Shown piece after piece: positions 1 through 8,608 of a stretch of 64,000 nt of DNA. Under the pieces are notes generated by a model. That model did no database searches, was not told the origin of the DNA, and was given only the letters and a program-made list of their open reading frames with translations. How positions within the stretch are numbered: the stretch's first letter is position 1; every line of letters starts with the position of its first letter. The stretch comes from Klebsiella grimontii (lineage in GTDB: Bacteria; Pseudomonadota; Gammaproteobacteria; Enterobacterales; Enterobacteriaceae): contig NZ_FZTC01000019.1 in the NCBI RefSeq assembly GCF_900200035.1, positions 372,001-436,000 of the forward strand, given 5' to 3'. The position numbers and the translations under genes are program-made.

Positions 1-163
1 CCCGCGGCGCAGGACGTCTCTCTTCCTGCGATTGCTCGCTGCTTTTATTGACTTCTTCGCGCTGGGTCCAATCCCTGGCATAGTTTAAGACATCGGCCTG
101 AACGCATGGAATCATCGTGACACCGAGAATGAAGACGATTGCATTCCCTGCTCGATGACTCAT
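1..163 (-). CDS. Exported protein of unknown function (3' part cut by window edge)
   Basis: Reading leftward from an ATG at 163, an open frame runs off the window after 54 codons. It begins MSHRAGNAIVFILGV and has a hydrophobic segment ending in a signal-peptidase-like site (about residues 1-23, ...CVQA/DVLNY). The visible mature part is charged (Gln, Glu, Arg, Ser rich). Its ATG overlaps the TGA of the upstream lipoprotein gene (ATGA at 160-163), so the two are translationally coupled and lie in one transcript. I do not recognise the family. The position downstream of a fimbrial operon makes an envelope role likely, but that is inference. Confidence 0.6.
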   Translation of the reverse strand, partial: MSHRAGNAIVFILGVTMIPCVQADVLNYARDWTQREEVNKSSEQSQEERRPAPR

Positions 164-552
164 TCGAGTTTATCCCCTGTTGGTTTGACTGCCAGACTAT
201 TTAGCATTTCTCCACGGATCTCTGAACATAGTTTTACCGCCTGGAACTTATATAAAGCATCAATGGCATGACGCGTTTCTGGATTTACTGAGTTACGCAC
301 GGTGGTATATCCGGAAGCTCCGTGCATGACACGCTCAAACCGGGCCTTTAATTCGGCATATCTGAGTTGATTAACAGTTCCCAATGCATTTAACTCTTTT
401 TCGCACTGTACCATATCGACTTCTCCCTCCTGATTTGTCGGCGGAGCAACTGCTTCCTCTGGTGAAGTCACCAGCGATGGGGCTTTTTTAGGAACACAGC
501 CGGTTAAAATAAATCCCATCATAATAATTGCTATAACATCTGATTTAATCAT
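160..552 (-). CDS. Small lipoprotein of unknown function
   Basis: This 130-aa protein has a lipoprotein signal: a short hydrophobic N-terminus followed by the lipobox LTGC around residue 18, then a Pro/Glu/Val-rich linker and a helical, charged C-terminal half with two further cysteines. I chose the ATG at 552 (MIKSDVIAI) over an in-frame ATG at 594 because the former has a GGAGTTGAAGG ribosome site and places the hydrophobic stretch at the N-terminus. It lies 135 nt downstream of the adhesin gene in the same direction and overlaps the next gene by four bases. The family is unrecognised. It may be an outer-membrane accessory factor of the fimbrial locus or the start of a separate envelope operon. 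Confidence 0.7.
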   Translation of the reverse strand: MIKSDVIAIIMMGFILTGCVPKKAPSLVTSPEEAVAPPTNQEGEVDMVQCEKELNALGTVNQLRYAELKARFERVMHGASGYTTVRNSVNPETRHAIDALYKFQAVKLCSEIRGEMLNSLAVKPTGDKLE

Positions 553-687
553 AATACCTTCAACTCCGGAAAATAGTTCATCACAAATCTTCAATATCTG
601 TCTGGCATAATTAATACAGACCCGAAGCTGCGATGATAATCAATAAAAACTTGTTCCTAAATTAATTAGGAGGGCATGGTTTGTTTT

Positions 688-1635
688 TTATAAATAGTTA
701 ACAGCCAATATCCCGGTGCCACTAATTGGGCCTGTACTAGTAGGTGTGCCACTGAGAGTAACTGTAATATTCAATGTATTTGTTTTACCTGTAGAAGTTC
801 TCTTTGTTTGCAGCGCCTGATTATTGGCGCTCACCGTAGCGGTGATCCCTCGGCCCAAATCAATTTTATTTCTGCCGGTGGTAGAAACATTACTCAGATA
901 TAAACTATAGCTCACACCTGCATTGCTACAGGCCATAGTGGCGCTTTTGGTCATCGACTGTCCCGAAACCACCGCAGGCGCCATATCGCCAAATGCAAAA
1001 GACAGCGCACTGGTGCTCATTCCACACCATTCAGGATCAGGTTCAGGATCAACCGTTCCAGGGAATCCGGGCTTGCAAGGTTCTGCCAGTACAGGGGCAA
1101 AAACTGTAAAGAAATCCCCCGTATCAGGAGCTACAGCACCAAAGATCAGGCACGGCGGTGCGTTTGGTGATGATGATGAGGGCAACGTCACGCTAGTCGT
1201 ACCGGAGGCTCCGTATTTATTGTAAAACCGCGCGGCCATCCTGTCATGAGTACATTGATTCGCACTAATTGAACATTGATCTGTTGTAAGATTACCCAGT
1301 GCATCACGAACAGGATCGGTATTCTTGACGGTTAATATTGGCGTCTTTGTTCCTCCACCAAACCAATGCCCGTTCATTGATGTGTGCCAACCATGAATCA
1401 TATATAAACCCCAGGTTGTTGCTAGACTACCCTGTATTGAGGCAAAGTACTGTGCATTCATATCTGCGGCCCAATTAACCGCAACGGAACCGCCAGTTAC
1501 ATTTAATGACTGTACCGTTGGGCATCCTCCCCCCTGATTGCCAAACGCATTACAAGTAGCTGCCGATGCAGACTCTGACCATACCAATATAATCCCCGCT
1601 GCCAGTATTAATTTCTTTAAGTTTCTCTTTTCCAT
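688..1635 (-). CDS. Two-domain fimbrial tip adhesin, MrpH-like
   Basis: This 315-aa secreted protein has a signal peptide ending near SASA. An N-terminal receptor-type domain of about 170 residues is rich in cysteine (CNAFG, GGGCP, DQC, NQC, PPC). A Pro-rich linker (DPEPDPEW) leads to a C-terminal pilin domain of about 110 residues starting WCGMS and ending AVNYL, with the penultimate-Tyr ending used for donor-strand exchange. The N-terminal domain holds the histidine cluster MIHGWH...GHW (H81, H84, H90) and CTHD (H130). MrpH of Proteus MR/P fimbriae binds zinc through histidines and also sits last in its operon, so an MrpH-like metal-dependent adhesin is my best guess. The start at 1635 was chosen because TAGG then lies 6-7 nt upstream; the ATG at 1641 is too close. 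Confidence 0.75.
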   Translation of the reverse strand: MEKRNLKKLILAAGIILVWSESASAATCNAFGNQGGGCPTVQSLNVTGGSVAVNWAADMNAQYFASIQGSLATTWGLYMIHGWHTSMNGHWFGGGTKTPILTVKNTDPVRDALGNLTTDQCSISANQCTHDRMAARFYNKYGASGTTSVTLPSSSSPNAPPCLIFGAVAPDTGDFFTVFAPVLAEPCKPGFPGTVDPEPDPEWCGMSTSALSFAFGDMAPAVVSGQSMTKSATMACSNAGVSYSLYLSNVSTTGRNKIDLGRGITATVSANNQALQTKRTSTGKTNTLNITVTLSGTPTSTGPISGTGILAVNYL

Positions 1636-1679
1636 AAGCATCCTACCGCGTTAAATAGTATTCCGACCACGGGACTCCG

Positions 1680-2195
1680 TTACAAATATTCCGCCTTCAA
1701 GGTCACCGTCGCCTCGAACGGCCCTTCAGCCAACTCAATATTCGGCCTTTGCACCAGCAATGCTTCGATTTTGGGTATCGCCGAAAGGCTGATTTCTATC
1801 GGCGAATCAAACTGAAAAGGCTGACCGTCACGAAAGATCTTCACCCCAAGATTGCCGATATTGCCCATCGATGTGGCAACCGTCGCGCGGTCAGTAGTAT
1901 CAAATGTCGCCAGGGTTCCCCGAACGCTAAGCATCAGTTTCCAGTCTCTGCCGGCAGTGCTGTCGCATACCAGGTTATACGGCACATCCTGACGATAAAC
2001 ACCGTCACTGACCTTTTTGATCGATAGGCGATCGCCAAACGGCACGTGAATGGTTTTATCGTTGTCGATCGAGCACGGCGGTGGATTGACCAGCATCCCT
2101 TTAAAGACGACGTCTGCGTCACTGGCGGCCATCGCCGGACTAACGCCAACAAAAAGGATGTTGAGTAAAAGCGCGGTTGTTGTTAGCTGACGCAT
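1680..2195 (-). CDS. Minor fimbrial subunit
   Basis: A 171-aa pilin-fold protein with a signal peptide (MRQLTTTALL...AMA/ASDAD), the start GMLVNPPPCSI typical of the first beta strand with its cysteine, a second cysteine in YNLVCDS, and a C-terminal strand ending KAEYL. Such subunits are assembled at the fibre tip by chaperone-assisted donor-strand exchange. The ATG at 2195 follows GAGGATTATCTA, and the gene begins 10 nt after the upstream subunit stops. Its place just before the adhesin suggests a tip adaptor comparable to PapF or MrpG; this is positional inference. Confidence 0.8.
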   Translation of the reverse strand: MRQLTTTALLLNILFVGVSPAMAASDADVVFKGMLVNPPPCSIDNDKTIHVPFGDRLSIKKVSDGVYRQDVPYNLVCDSTAGRDWKLMLSVRGTLATFDTTDRATVATSMGNIGNLGVKIFRDGQPFQFDSPIEISLSAIPKIEALLVQRPNIELAEGPFEATVTLKAEYL

Positions 2196-2205
2196 TAGAT
2201 AATCC

Positions 2206-2712
2206 TCATTGATAGCTAAACACCATGGTCGCGGAACCATTGAATGTTCCGTTTGGTAGCGAGACGTTGGTCTGCTTGACCGGAACCGCATACAGAGCCG
2301 GAGGGTTATTTTCGGCATAGGTAAAACTCAGCGCCCCGGTATTGGGAACAATCGTCGTTTTACTTGCACCATAAACTTTAATCCCAAGTCCCGTCACATC
2401 TGTAGAGAACAGCTGGCTGTTAAACGGTGCGCCGTTTCCTTTGAGATTAATTTTTAACGTGTTACGAATAAGGTCTTTGCATTTCAACGTATAGACAATT
2501 GGCGTTTCATAGTTTGAACCGTCGATGCGCGTCGTAAGCACTTCACCGAAATCCACCATAATCTGCTGATTGTTATTAATCTCGCAATCCGGTTCGATAA
2601 TATTGCCGCTGATGGTCAGCGTGGTTGTCCCGCCGTCTGATGCCAGACTGTACGGCGATGCCGCAATCAGGCAGCAAAGAGTGGCAAGGCGCCCTAATTT
2701 CCATGTTTTCAC
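2206..2712 (-). CDS. Minor fimbrial subunit (GTG start)
   Basis: A 168-aa pilin-family protein. The GTG at 2712 is preferred because GGGAGG stands six bases upstream and because translation from it gives a proper signal peptide (VKTWKLGRLATLCCL...SLAS); longer frames would run far into the second chaperone gene. The mature protein has SGNIIEPDCEI and YTLKCKD, the two cysteines of the pilin disulfide, and ends VFSYQ. It follows the second chaperone by 13 nt. Its likely role is a tip-fibrillum subunit, perhaps served by that second chaperone. Confidence 0.8.
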   Translation of the reverse strand: MKTWKLGRLATLCCLIAASPYSLASDGGTTTLTISGNIIEPDCEINNNQQIMVDFGEVLTTRIDGSNYETPIVYTLKCKDLIRNTLKINLKGNGAPFNSQLFSTDVTGLGIKVYGASKTTIVPNTGALSFTYAENNPPALYAVPVKQTNVSLPNGTFNGSATMVFSYQ

Positions 2713-2725
2713 TTTCTGCCTCCCG

Positions 2726-3478
2726 TCAGCTTTCAGGCGTGATAACCGGCTGCGCCTTGCAGGCGGAACCGGTACACTGGAATGGCAGCAAACGTAAGCT
2801 ACCGTAATCATTCACAAAAACCAGAACTGGCGTTGCGCCCAGGTCAGCTGCGCCCACGTTCAGCGCCGTCTGGGCCTTTGGCGCCACCATTATCGGTTCA
2901 AATCCTTCCTTGCCCTTTCCCTTCACGCTGCTACGACCTTCAACAAACGTCAGATGGTACGGCGTCGGGTTATTTAGCGTGTAGCGGTTACCATTTTTAG
3001 CCAGCGTCACGTTCTGAATGCCGGGAAAGGAATCGGATTTCGAATCAACCTTTATGGCGGCCGGACGCCAGAAAATTTTCAGCCGGGTCTGCAGCGCCAG
3101 CGTTAAGACGTTTGGCTTATCGCTGCGCGGCGGAATTTCACGCAGGTTGAACCAGAACACGCTCTCCCTGTCTTTCGGCAGCTTGCCGATATCCGGTAGA
3201 ACCTGAACCCGCACCGCGCTTTTGGAACCAGCTTCAATGCGCTGCACCGGCGGCAATACCATCAATGGACTAGTGACTTTGGCCTCTGTTTCATCCTCTA
3301 TCCAGGTCTGCGCCAGATAGGGTTCCTGAGTATTCCGATTCGTCACGCTCATACTGGCGCTTTTGTCCCCTTCATTAACGATCACCCGTGAACGACTAAC
3401 CGTTAATGCCGCCTCAGCGGGTAACAAAGAACTCGCCGATAACACTACAACCGTGGCAAAAACGAGTGTTTTCTTCAT
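2726..3478 (-). CDS. Periplasmic fimbrial chaperone (second copy in operon)
   Basis: A 250-aa PapD-type chaperone with a signal peptide (MKKTLVFATVVV...AEA/ALTVS). Family marks include the N-terminal VSRSRVIVNEGD (subunit-anchoring Arg), LPPVQRIEAGSKSAVRV, WFNLREIPP, the LALQTRLKIFWRP strand with the conserved Lys, and NPTPYH in domain two. It differs clearly from the first chaperone of the operon (4641-5375), so this is not a recent tandem copy. It donates a strand to pilin subunits in the periplasm. Two chaperones in one usher operon suggest division of labour between rod and tip subunits. Confidence 0.93.
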   Translation of the reverse strand: MKKTLVFATVVVLSASSLLPAEAALTVSRSRVIVNEGDKSASMSVTNRNTQEPYLAQTWIEDETEAKVTSPLMVLPPVQRIEAGSKSAVRVQVLPDIGKLPKDRESVFWFNLREIPPRSDKPNVLTLALQTRLKIFWRPAAIKVDSKSDSFPGIQNVTLAKNGNRYTLNNPTPYHLTFVEGRSSVKGKGKEGFEPIMVAPKAQTALNVGAADLGATPVLVFVNDYGSLRLLPFQCTGSACKAQPVITPES

Positions 3479-3490
3479 AACGAGCTACCT

Positions 3491-4015
3491 CTAGTCGTAC
3501 TCAAGCAAAAATGTTGTCACGCATTCGAAATCCCCTTCGCGCACCCGGCTATGGACTGGCGCGGAAACAAAAGCCTGGAAATTTAAATTGGTGTCACCCG
3601 TTGTCAACGCGGTCGGCCGCATTGTGGTATTAGGTAACACCGGAGTACCATCGGCATCTTCAATGGCGATGGCGATCCCGCCAGCCGTCCCCGTAACCGC
3701 GAAAAGTCCGGGCTGATCGACATCCTCGGCCCCCATGAAAGTGACCTTCACCGTGCTCCCCAAAGAGAGGTCGCAGTTAATGAGCATGATGGTGAAGCGC
3801 TCACGTTCACTCAGATGATATTTAATAAACGTTTTTGACGGTATGTTCCTGAAATCAACAATCTGATTTTCTGAATCCACGTGCAGTTCACACGGGTCAG
3901 CCACCAGATTACCGGTGAAGTAAACATCCGTATCAGCATGAGTGGCCGATATACTGACCAGCAGCAGCATGGGAATGCCCACCAGGCTTAGCGCTCGCGC
4001 TATGTGTCTTTTCAT
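3491..4015 (-). CDS. Minor fimbrial subunit
   Basis: A 174-aa pilin-fold protein: signal peptide MKRHIARALSL...ATHA, then YFTGNLVADPCEL with the first cysteine, LINCDLS with the second, and a C-terminal strand TTFLLEYD. Its ATG shares one base with the TAA of the upstream subunit gene (TAATG at 4013-4017), so translation is coupled. It lies between two other minor-subunit or chaperone genes of the operon and is probably a tip or adaptor subunit. The exact role cannot be read from sequence. Confidence 0.82.
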   Translation of the reverse strand: MKRHIARALSLVGIPMLLLVSISATHADTDVYFTGNLVADPCELHVDSENQIVDFRNIPSKTFIKYHLSERERFTIMLINCDLSLGSTVKVTFMGAEDVDQPGLFAVTGTAGGIAIAIEDADGTPVLPNTTMRPTALTTGDTNLNFQAFVSAPVHSRVREGDFECVTTFLLEYD

Positions 4016-4608
4016 TATTCGTACTCCAGGCCGACATTCACTACGCTGCGCCATTCGTTGGCCATCAGCGGAGCAGGAAGACGCCATAGCTGCGCCTGAA
4101 ACACCAGATCGTTGCGCCCGGGAGACAGGATCTGCGGCCGGCTTGACATACCAGGACGCAGAAGCTCGCCCCGCGGGTCGCTCAATCGCAGCGCCACCCC
4201 TTTCACGCCTCCATGAACCCTGAAGAACCGACTATCCGTAGGTTCTGTTTCCCCGTAAATAGTCATTCTTACGGCGGACTGCCCGTTTAGCATCAGCGAA
4301 CCCCGCATCAACTGATGGTCTCGCATAAACTGATACTCTCCGGGACAGCGATCTAATTTGATATATATCGCTACCGGCGTCGTAACCGAACCAGGCTGTT
4401 CCAGTCCCCAGGCGACGGTACTGCCCAAATCGATCTCTTGTTCCGCCGATTCCGGCAACAGTACACACGGAGACGCAACCAGCGTGCCCGTGGCGCGAAT
4501 CCCACCATTGAGGCCGTCGGTGTTCCAGTTTGCGGCGCTAGCCACAGAAACAACCCCGGCTGTTAATAGCCAAAGAATCAAGGTGGTACGACCGAATCCA
4601 TGTTTCAT
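4015..4608 (-). CDS. Minor fimbrial subunit
   Basis: A 197-aa pilin-family subunit with a signal peptide (MKHGFGRTTLIL...ASA/ANWNT), the strand RATGTLVASPCVLLP, a second cysteine in LDRCPGEY, and the C-terminal GLEYE. The ATG at 4608 follows GGAGATGCCTG. It is the first subunit after the usher-chaperone pair, the position of MrpE or PapJ/PapK-type genes in pi-type operons. The following gene is coupled by a one-base overlap. Confidence 0.82.
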   Translation of the reverse strand: MKHGFGRTTLILWLLTAGVVSVASAANWNTDGLNGGIRATGTLVASPCVLLPESAEQEIDLGSTVAWGLEQPGSVTTPVAIYIKLDRCPGEYQFMRDHQLMRGSLMLNGQSAVRMTIYGETEPTDSRFFRVHGGVKGVALRLSDPRGELLRPGMSSRPQILSPGRNDLVFQAQLWRLPAPLMANEWRSVVNVGLEYE

Positions 4609-4640
4609 CAGGCATCTCCTGTGTACAACTCCAGCTTCCA

Positions 4641-5375
4641 TCAGGATGCTGGTTTAGCTGCCGCACGGCAGACATTACCGTTGCAGCTAAACGGCAAAGT
4701 GGGTTTACCGCCGAAATCGTTAATCGTGGTGACGTGCGGCGTCGTAAAGTGTGAACTATTCACCATCGCCGTCGATTTTGGCGCGACCATTACCGACTGA
4801 AATCCCTTCGCCACGGCCATGTTCGGCGCAGGAGTAATACCAATCACCGTCACGTAATAAGGCGTCGGATTCTCCACCCGATATCCGCCGTTCACCTTCT
4901 GCAGCACCAGTTGGTTATCCCAGCGGCTATACTTCTCCGGCAGGATGGCTTTTGGCCGATAGAACAACTTTATCTTGGTATGCAACGCCAGCTGCATCAC
5001 ATTCGGCCGCTCGCTTTTCGGCGGAACTTCGCGCACGTTAAAATAAAACAGGCTCTCTTTATCTTGAGGTAACATTGCTGCATCCGGCATTGCATTGATG
5101 CGCATAACGCTTTTACTCTTTGCCTCAAGACGCTGTAGCGGTGGCACCACGACCAAAGGACCGCTTATTTTGTTCCCCTGCGCATCCTCAATCCATCCCT
5201 GGGCCAGGTACGGCATGGACGTACTATCGTTAGTAATATTCAGGGTAATACTCTTCTCCGAGCCGGGGAAAATCGCCCGCGTTCTGTCCAGGGCAATCGC
5301 CGCTTCTGCATCATTCAGCAGACCTGATGTCAATGTTCCCAGCAAAATAGCCATCACGGTTTTATTTACTTTCAT
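4641..5375 (-). CDS. Periplasmic fimbrial chaperone (first copy)
   Basis: A 244-aa PapD/FimC-type chaperone. The ATG at 5375 gives a clean signal peptide (MKVNKTVMAILLG...AEA/AIALD); an upstream in-frame ATG at 5468 would lie inside the usher gene and add a Cys/His-rich tail with no counterpart in the family. Marks include ALDRTRAIFPG (anchoring Arg), VPPLQRLEAKSKSVMRI, FNVREVPPKS, LHTKIKLFYRP (conserved Lys) and NPTPYY. It directly follows the usher gene (19 nt), the standard usher-chaperone order. Confidence 0.93.
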   Translation of the reverse strand: MKVNKTVMAILLGTLTSGLLNDAEAAIALDRTRAIFPGSEKSITLNITNDSTSMPYLAQGWIEDAQGNKISGPLVVVPPLQRLEAKSKSVMRINAMPDAAMLPQDKESLFYFNVREVPPKSERPNVMQLALHTKIKLFYRPKAILPEKYSRWDNQLVLQKVNGGYRVENPTPYYVTVIGITPAPNMAVAKGFQSVMVAPKSTAMVNSSHFTTPHVTTINDFGGKPTLPFSCNGNVCRAAAKPAS

Positions 5376-5394
5376 TCCATCACCATTCACTTTC

Positions 5395-7896
5395 TCAGCC
5401 GCGAGATATCGGTTTGCATGGCAGCAACAGCTGCTGTGCGGGGATGACTCGTGGCAGTACGACTTCACACCGAGCGGAACCGCCCCAGTGCACGGTTAAA
5501 TGCTCATCCGGATTCACGCCGGTCAACCAGGCCAGTCCGCCATCGCTGACCATTCCCAGCTCGCGCTCTTTGGCGTTATGCACCGTCGCGCCAAACGGCG
5601 GATGACGACCATCTTCCTGGCTGAGGATGGCGACGACTTTCGCGCCCTTTAACACATCGAAACGGCGGAACCCGATGGCGCCTTCGGTAAGCGCCAGCTC
5701 AGCAATTGGCGAGCCTGAAGTCTCAACGTCGTCTGGTAAGCGGTTAACGTCAATTTCGGCACTGGTGCGGAAATAGTTCGGCACGCCAGGGATCACCGCG
5801 ATACCAAAGGCGTTGGTGTAACTCTGATACCCCACAGGCACTCCGCTCACCCCATCGGTGCTGACCATCAGCCGGGTCCCCCCTTGTACCCCACCTGAGT
5901 GCAGCGCCACGCCTTCAGCCGTTGCGGTCATACCGCCGCTGGCTGAGATACCAAAAGAGGTATACTGGCTTTGTGCCCAGTTAAAGTTGGTAGTAACATC
6001 GGCCATACTGCCAAGGTGCGAGTAATAGCCGCTCATCTGGCTACGTGTTCCCTGTCCACCGCCCATGCTGTTACCGGCGTTGATGCGATAATAGTCATTA
6101 TTTTCAAGACGATCGCTCCAGCTGGCGTTTTGCGTATAGCGATCGCGGCTTATGCTTCCGCTGTAGCCAACCGTGCCCGAACCAAATGGCATCGTGAGCG
6201 AAAGATAGGCAGTATCGTCCTTACGTCCGTTAAATTCGCTGCGCGCTGCGTTGAGCGATACCGACAGATGCCGCCAGTCGCCGAGATCAAAATATTTGTT
6301 AAGAGAAACGCTGTAGCGATCGGTCGCCGGGCGGTTCCAGTAAGTCTGGTGCGACCAGTTAATACTGGTGGAGAGGCGCAAATCTTCGAAATTCTTGGTC
6401 GCCTGGATGGTATACAGCTCTTTACTGTTACCGATGTAACCTTCCCGGTAGCGAATATCTAAATATTCACCCATGGTGAGATAATCGCGCTCGGAGAAGC
6501 GATAGCCTGCAAAAGTGACTTCACTGTTAAGTTCATCAAAGCGTTTGGAATAACTGAGTCGCCAGGATCTTCCGTTACGGTTTTTGTCCCCCGGGAAGCG
6601 GGCGCTGGCATGAGTAACGTCAGCGGACAATGTGCCGTAAATGCTCATATCACGGCCTGCCCCGAGCGCCACGCTGTTGTAGTCCTGCGAGAAAATACCG
6701 CCGCCGTACACCGACCAGGCATTCGTCAGGCCCCAGGAAAGTTCACTGGCAGCAAAATAAGGGCCCTGTGTACTGTGGCGATAATCCCTTGGACGCCCGG
6801 TGGTCAGCTTGTAACGAAGCTGGCCGGGTCGCGTCAGATAAGGAACCTGGGCCGTATCCACGGAAAATGTCTGAACCGAACCATCCTGTTCTTCAACCCG
6901 TACATCCAGTCTTCCGGTCAGGGCGCTGCTCAGCTCATGAATACGGAACGGTCCCGCCGCGACGGTACTCTCATAGATCACTCGCCCCTGCTGGGTGACC
7001 GTAACCTTAGCGTTCGTCCGCGCGATCCCCGACACTTCAGGAGCGTAGCCGCGCAGTTTTGGCGGCAGCTGGCTTTCATCGCTGACCAGCGATAACCCGG
7101 TATAGCGCCACGAATCGAAAAGATCGGAAGCAAGATAATCCTCACCGACGGTAAGCTTTGACATAATGCCAGGCAGCGCGCGGTAGGCATAGAACCGGCT
7201 CCAGTCAAACTCACGAGTGGTGCTGTTCGGGCGTCCAGTGGTGTTGTAATAGCTTCCCTGGTAATCCCCTCTTAAACGCCATGGGCCAAGGTTAACCCCG
7301 GTGGTGCCGCTAACGCTGGCACTCTGGCTCTGATTGCCGCGCCGAGGAAACGTGACGTTGGTGTTGAGGTTGTAATCAAACAGCAGACCAGGAATACCCT
7401 CTTCCCAGCGGGAAACAGGCAACCAGGAAGCATCCTGATACTCCAGCCACGCTTGCGGAATGGAAATCTGTAAGGAGGATTCGGACAGATCGCCGCGCAA
7501 CACCATACCTTCAAGCGCGGTGAAATCGGCACAACGACCATTGTCAAGCCACTGAATCATTTTGAGCGCATCTTCACGCAGCCCGAGTAAATCGACTTGC
7601 TCAGGCGTCAGGCAGGCTTCGACAACCAGTTGATCGTCGCGTGTTCTTTCAACGAAAGTGATATCCTGATCGGAAATGCCGTGTTCGTTAAGGCGCATAC
7701 TCAGTGTATAGGTCCCAGGCATAATATATCCGGCCCGGGAAAAGCGGGATAAATCGATATTCTCACGGTCCTCAGAATCCAGAATATCCACATTAAACTC
7801 TACCGCCACAACTGGTGATGTAGAACCAAAAATGGCAATAGCAATGTAAACACCCAGACGCCGCAGGTAATGAGCTGGTGGTCTGCTTTTTTTCAT
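5395..7896 (-). CDS. Outer-membrane fimbrial usher
   Basis: An 833-aa FimD/PapC-family usher. It has a signal peptide (ending near VVA/VEFN), an N-terminal periplasmic domain (FNVDILDSEDRENIDLSRFS), and the long beta-barrel with the plug region around TPVTVTQ-like sequence (here NAKVTVTQQGRVIYESTV). The C-terminal domains carry the paired cysteines (SARCEVVLP and LLLPCKP). The length is typical. It forms the outer-membrane pore that polymerises chaperone-bound subunits. It lies 111 nt downstream of the anchor-like subunit gene and upstream of the first chaperone. Confidence 0.95.
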   Translation of the reverse strand: MKKSRPPAHYLRRLGVYIAIAIFGSTSPVVAVEFNVDILDSEDRENIDLSRFSRAGYIMPGTYTLSMRLNEHGISDQDITFVERTRDDQLVVEACLTPEQVDLLGLREDALKMIQWLDNGRCADFTALEGMVLRGDLSESSLQISIPQAWLEYQDASWLPVSRWEEGIPGLLFDYNLNTNVTFPRRGNQSQSASVSGTTGVNLGPWRLRGDYQGSYYNTTGRPNSTTREFDWSRFYAYRALPGIMSKLTVGEDYLASDLFDSWRYTGLSLVSDESQLPPKLRGYAPEVSGIARTNAKVTVTQQGRVIYESTVAAGPFRIHELSSALTGRLDVRVEEQDGSVQTFSVDTAQVPYLTRPGQLRYKLTTGRPRDYRHSTQGPYFAASELSWGLTNAWSVYGGGIFSQDYNSVALGAGRDMSIYGTLSADVTHASARFPGDKNRNGRSWRLSYSKRFDELNSEVTFAGYRFSERDYLTMGEYLDIRYREGYIGNSKELYTIQATKNFEDLRLSTSINWSHQTYWNRPATDRYSVSLNKYFDLGDWRHLSVSLNAARSEFNGRKDDTAYLSLTMPFGSGTVGYSGSISRDRYTQNASWSDRLENNDYYRINAGNSMGGGQGTRSQMSGYYSHLGSMADVTTNFNWAQSQYTSFGISASGGMTATAEGVALHSGGVQGGTRLMVSTDGVSGVPVGYQSYTNAFGIAVIPGVPNYFRTSAEIDVNRLPDDVETSGSPIAELALTEGAIGFRRFDVLKGAKVVAILSQEDGRHPPFGATVHNAKERELGMVSDGGLAWLTGVNPDEHLTVHWGGSARCEVVLPRVIPAQQLLLPCKPISRG

Positions 7897-8007
7897 TTTT
7901 TAAAATCCATTTATTGCCTACCAGAATTCACCAGTGGGAAAGTTTCTACTACGGGGAAAATGGATGAGGAGGAATAAAAATTCCCAGCCATTTAATAACG
8001 CTTTAAC

Positions 8008-8541
8008 TTACTGATAAGTTACCATAAAGCGAATAATTCCGTACCAGTCACCTTCCGACAACGATTTTCCGCCGCGCACCAGCGATAATAAATAACGCAA
8101 TTCATTATTGTCATTTTGTAACATGACGGCTGGCATCGGAATGCCGTCTTGCGCCACATCGCCGATCTGGCTGTGAATACGTAGCCCAAGCCCCTGAGCA
8201 TTGCCATAAACTTTAAATATATCGCGACGAAATACCTCCGTTTCCCCACTAAAAGTGATGTTCACGCTTTGCCATAAATCGCCATGACTTCTTTCCAGTG
8301 AACAGTTCACCAGACGAACAGCGAAGGGTTTAATAATCGCTTTGCCTTCCTCGTCGAGGTCATTATAAGAAATCACCCCAAAGGGTATTTCCTGCCAGAT
8401 ATCATCAGTATGAATAGAGCAAGCTGATTCCTGAATTTGACCATTCATTGTGACAAGCCCTCTGCCCTGATCGGATGCCACAGCGCCAGAAGATATTGCC
8501 AATAAAAGACTCAACGTCAGGCAACGCGTAATTTTTACCAT
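8008..8541 (-). CDS. Fimbrial anchor/terminator-like minor subunit
   Basis: A 177-aa pilin-fold protein with a signal peptide (MVKITRCLTLSLLL...AVA/SDQGR), GQIQESACSIHTDD with the first cysteine, VRLVNCSLE with the second, and a C-terminus IRFMVTYQ. It lies between the major pilin and the usher, where PapH and MrpB, the subunits that stop polymerisation and anchor the rod, are encoded. The anchor role is inferred from position. A strong hairpin (8559-8580) separates it from the major pilin gene, which should keep its expression below that of the pilin. Confidence 0.82.
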   Translation of the reverse strand: MVKITRCLTLSLLLAISSGAVASDQGRGLVTMNGQIQESACSIHTDDIWQEIPFGVISYNDLDEEGKAIIKPFAVRLVNCSLERSHGDLWQSVNITFSGETEVFRRDIFKVYGNAQGLGLRIHSQIGDVAQDGIPMPAVMLQNDNNELRYLLSLVRGGKSLSEGDWYGIIRFMVTYQ

Positions 8542-8558
8542 GACTGTGCTCCTGAATA

Positions 8559-8580
8559 TCGGGCTGCAGACGCAGCCCGA
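8559..8580 (-). terminator. Intercistronic hairpin downstream of major pilin
   Basis: A perfect 9-bp stem (TCGGGCTGC/GCAGCCCGA) with a 4-nt loop lies between the major pilin stop and the next gene start. No T-run follows in the direction of transcription. It may therefore be a 3' stabilising or processing hairpin, or a weak attenuator that lets the major pilin mRNA accumulate over the downstream genes, as in other fimbrial operons. Confidence 0.6.
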
Positions 8581-8608
8581 ATAAAACTACTTGAGAACAG
8601 GCTAAGAC

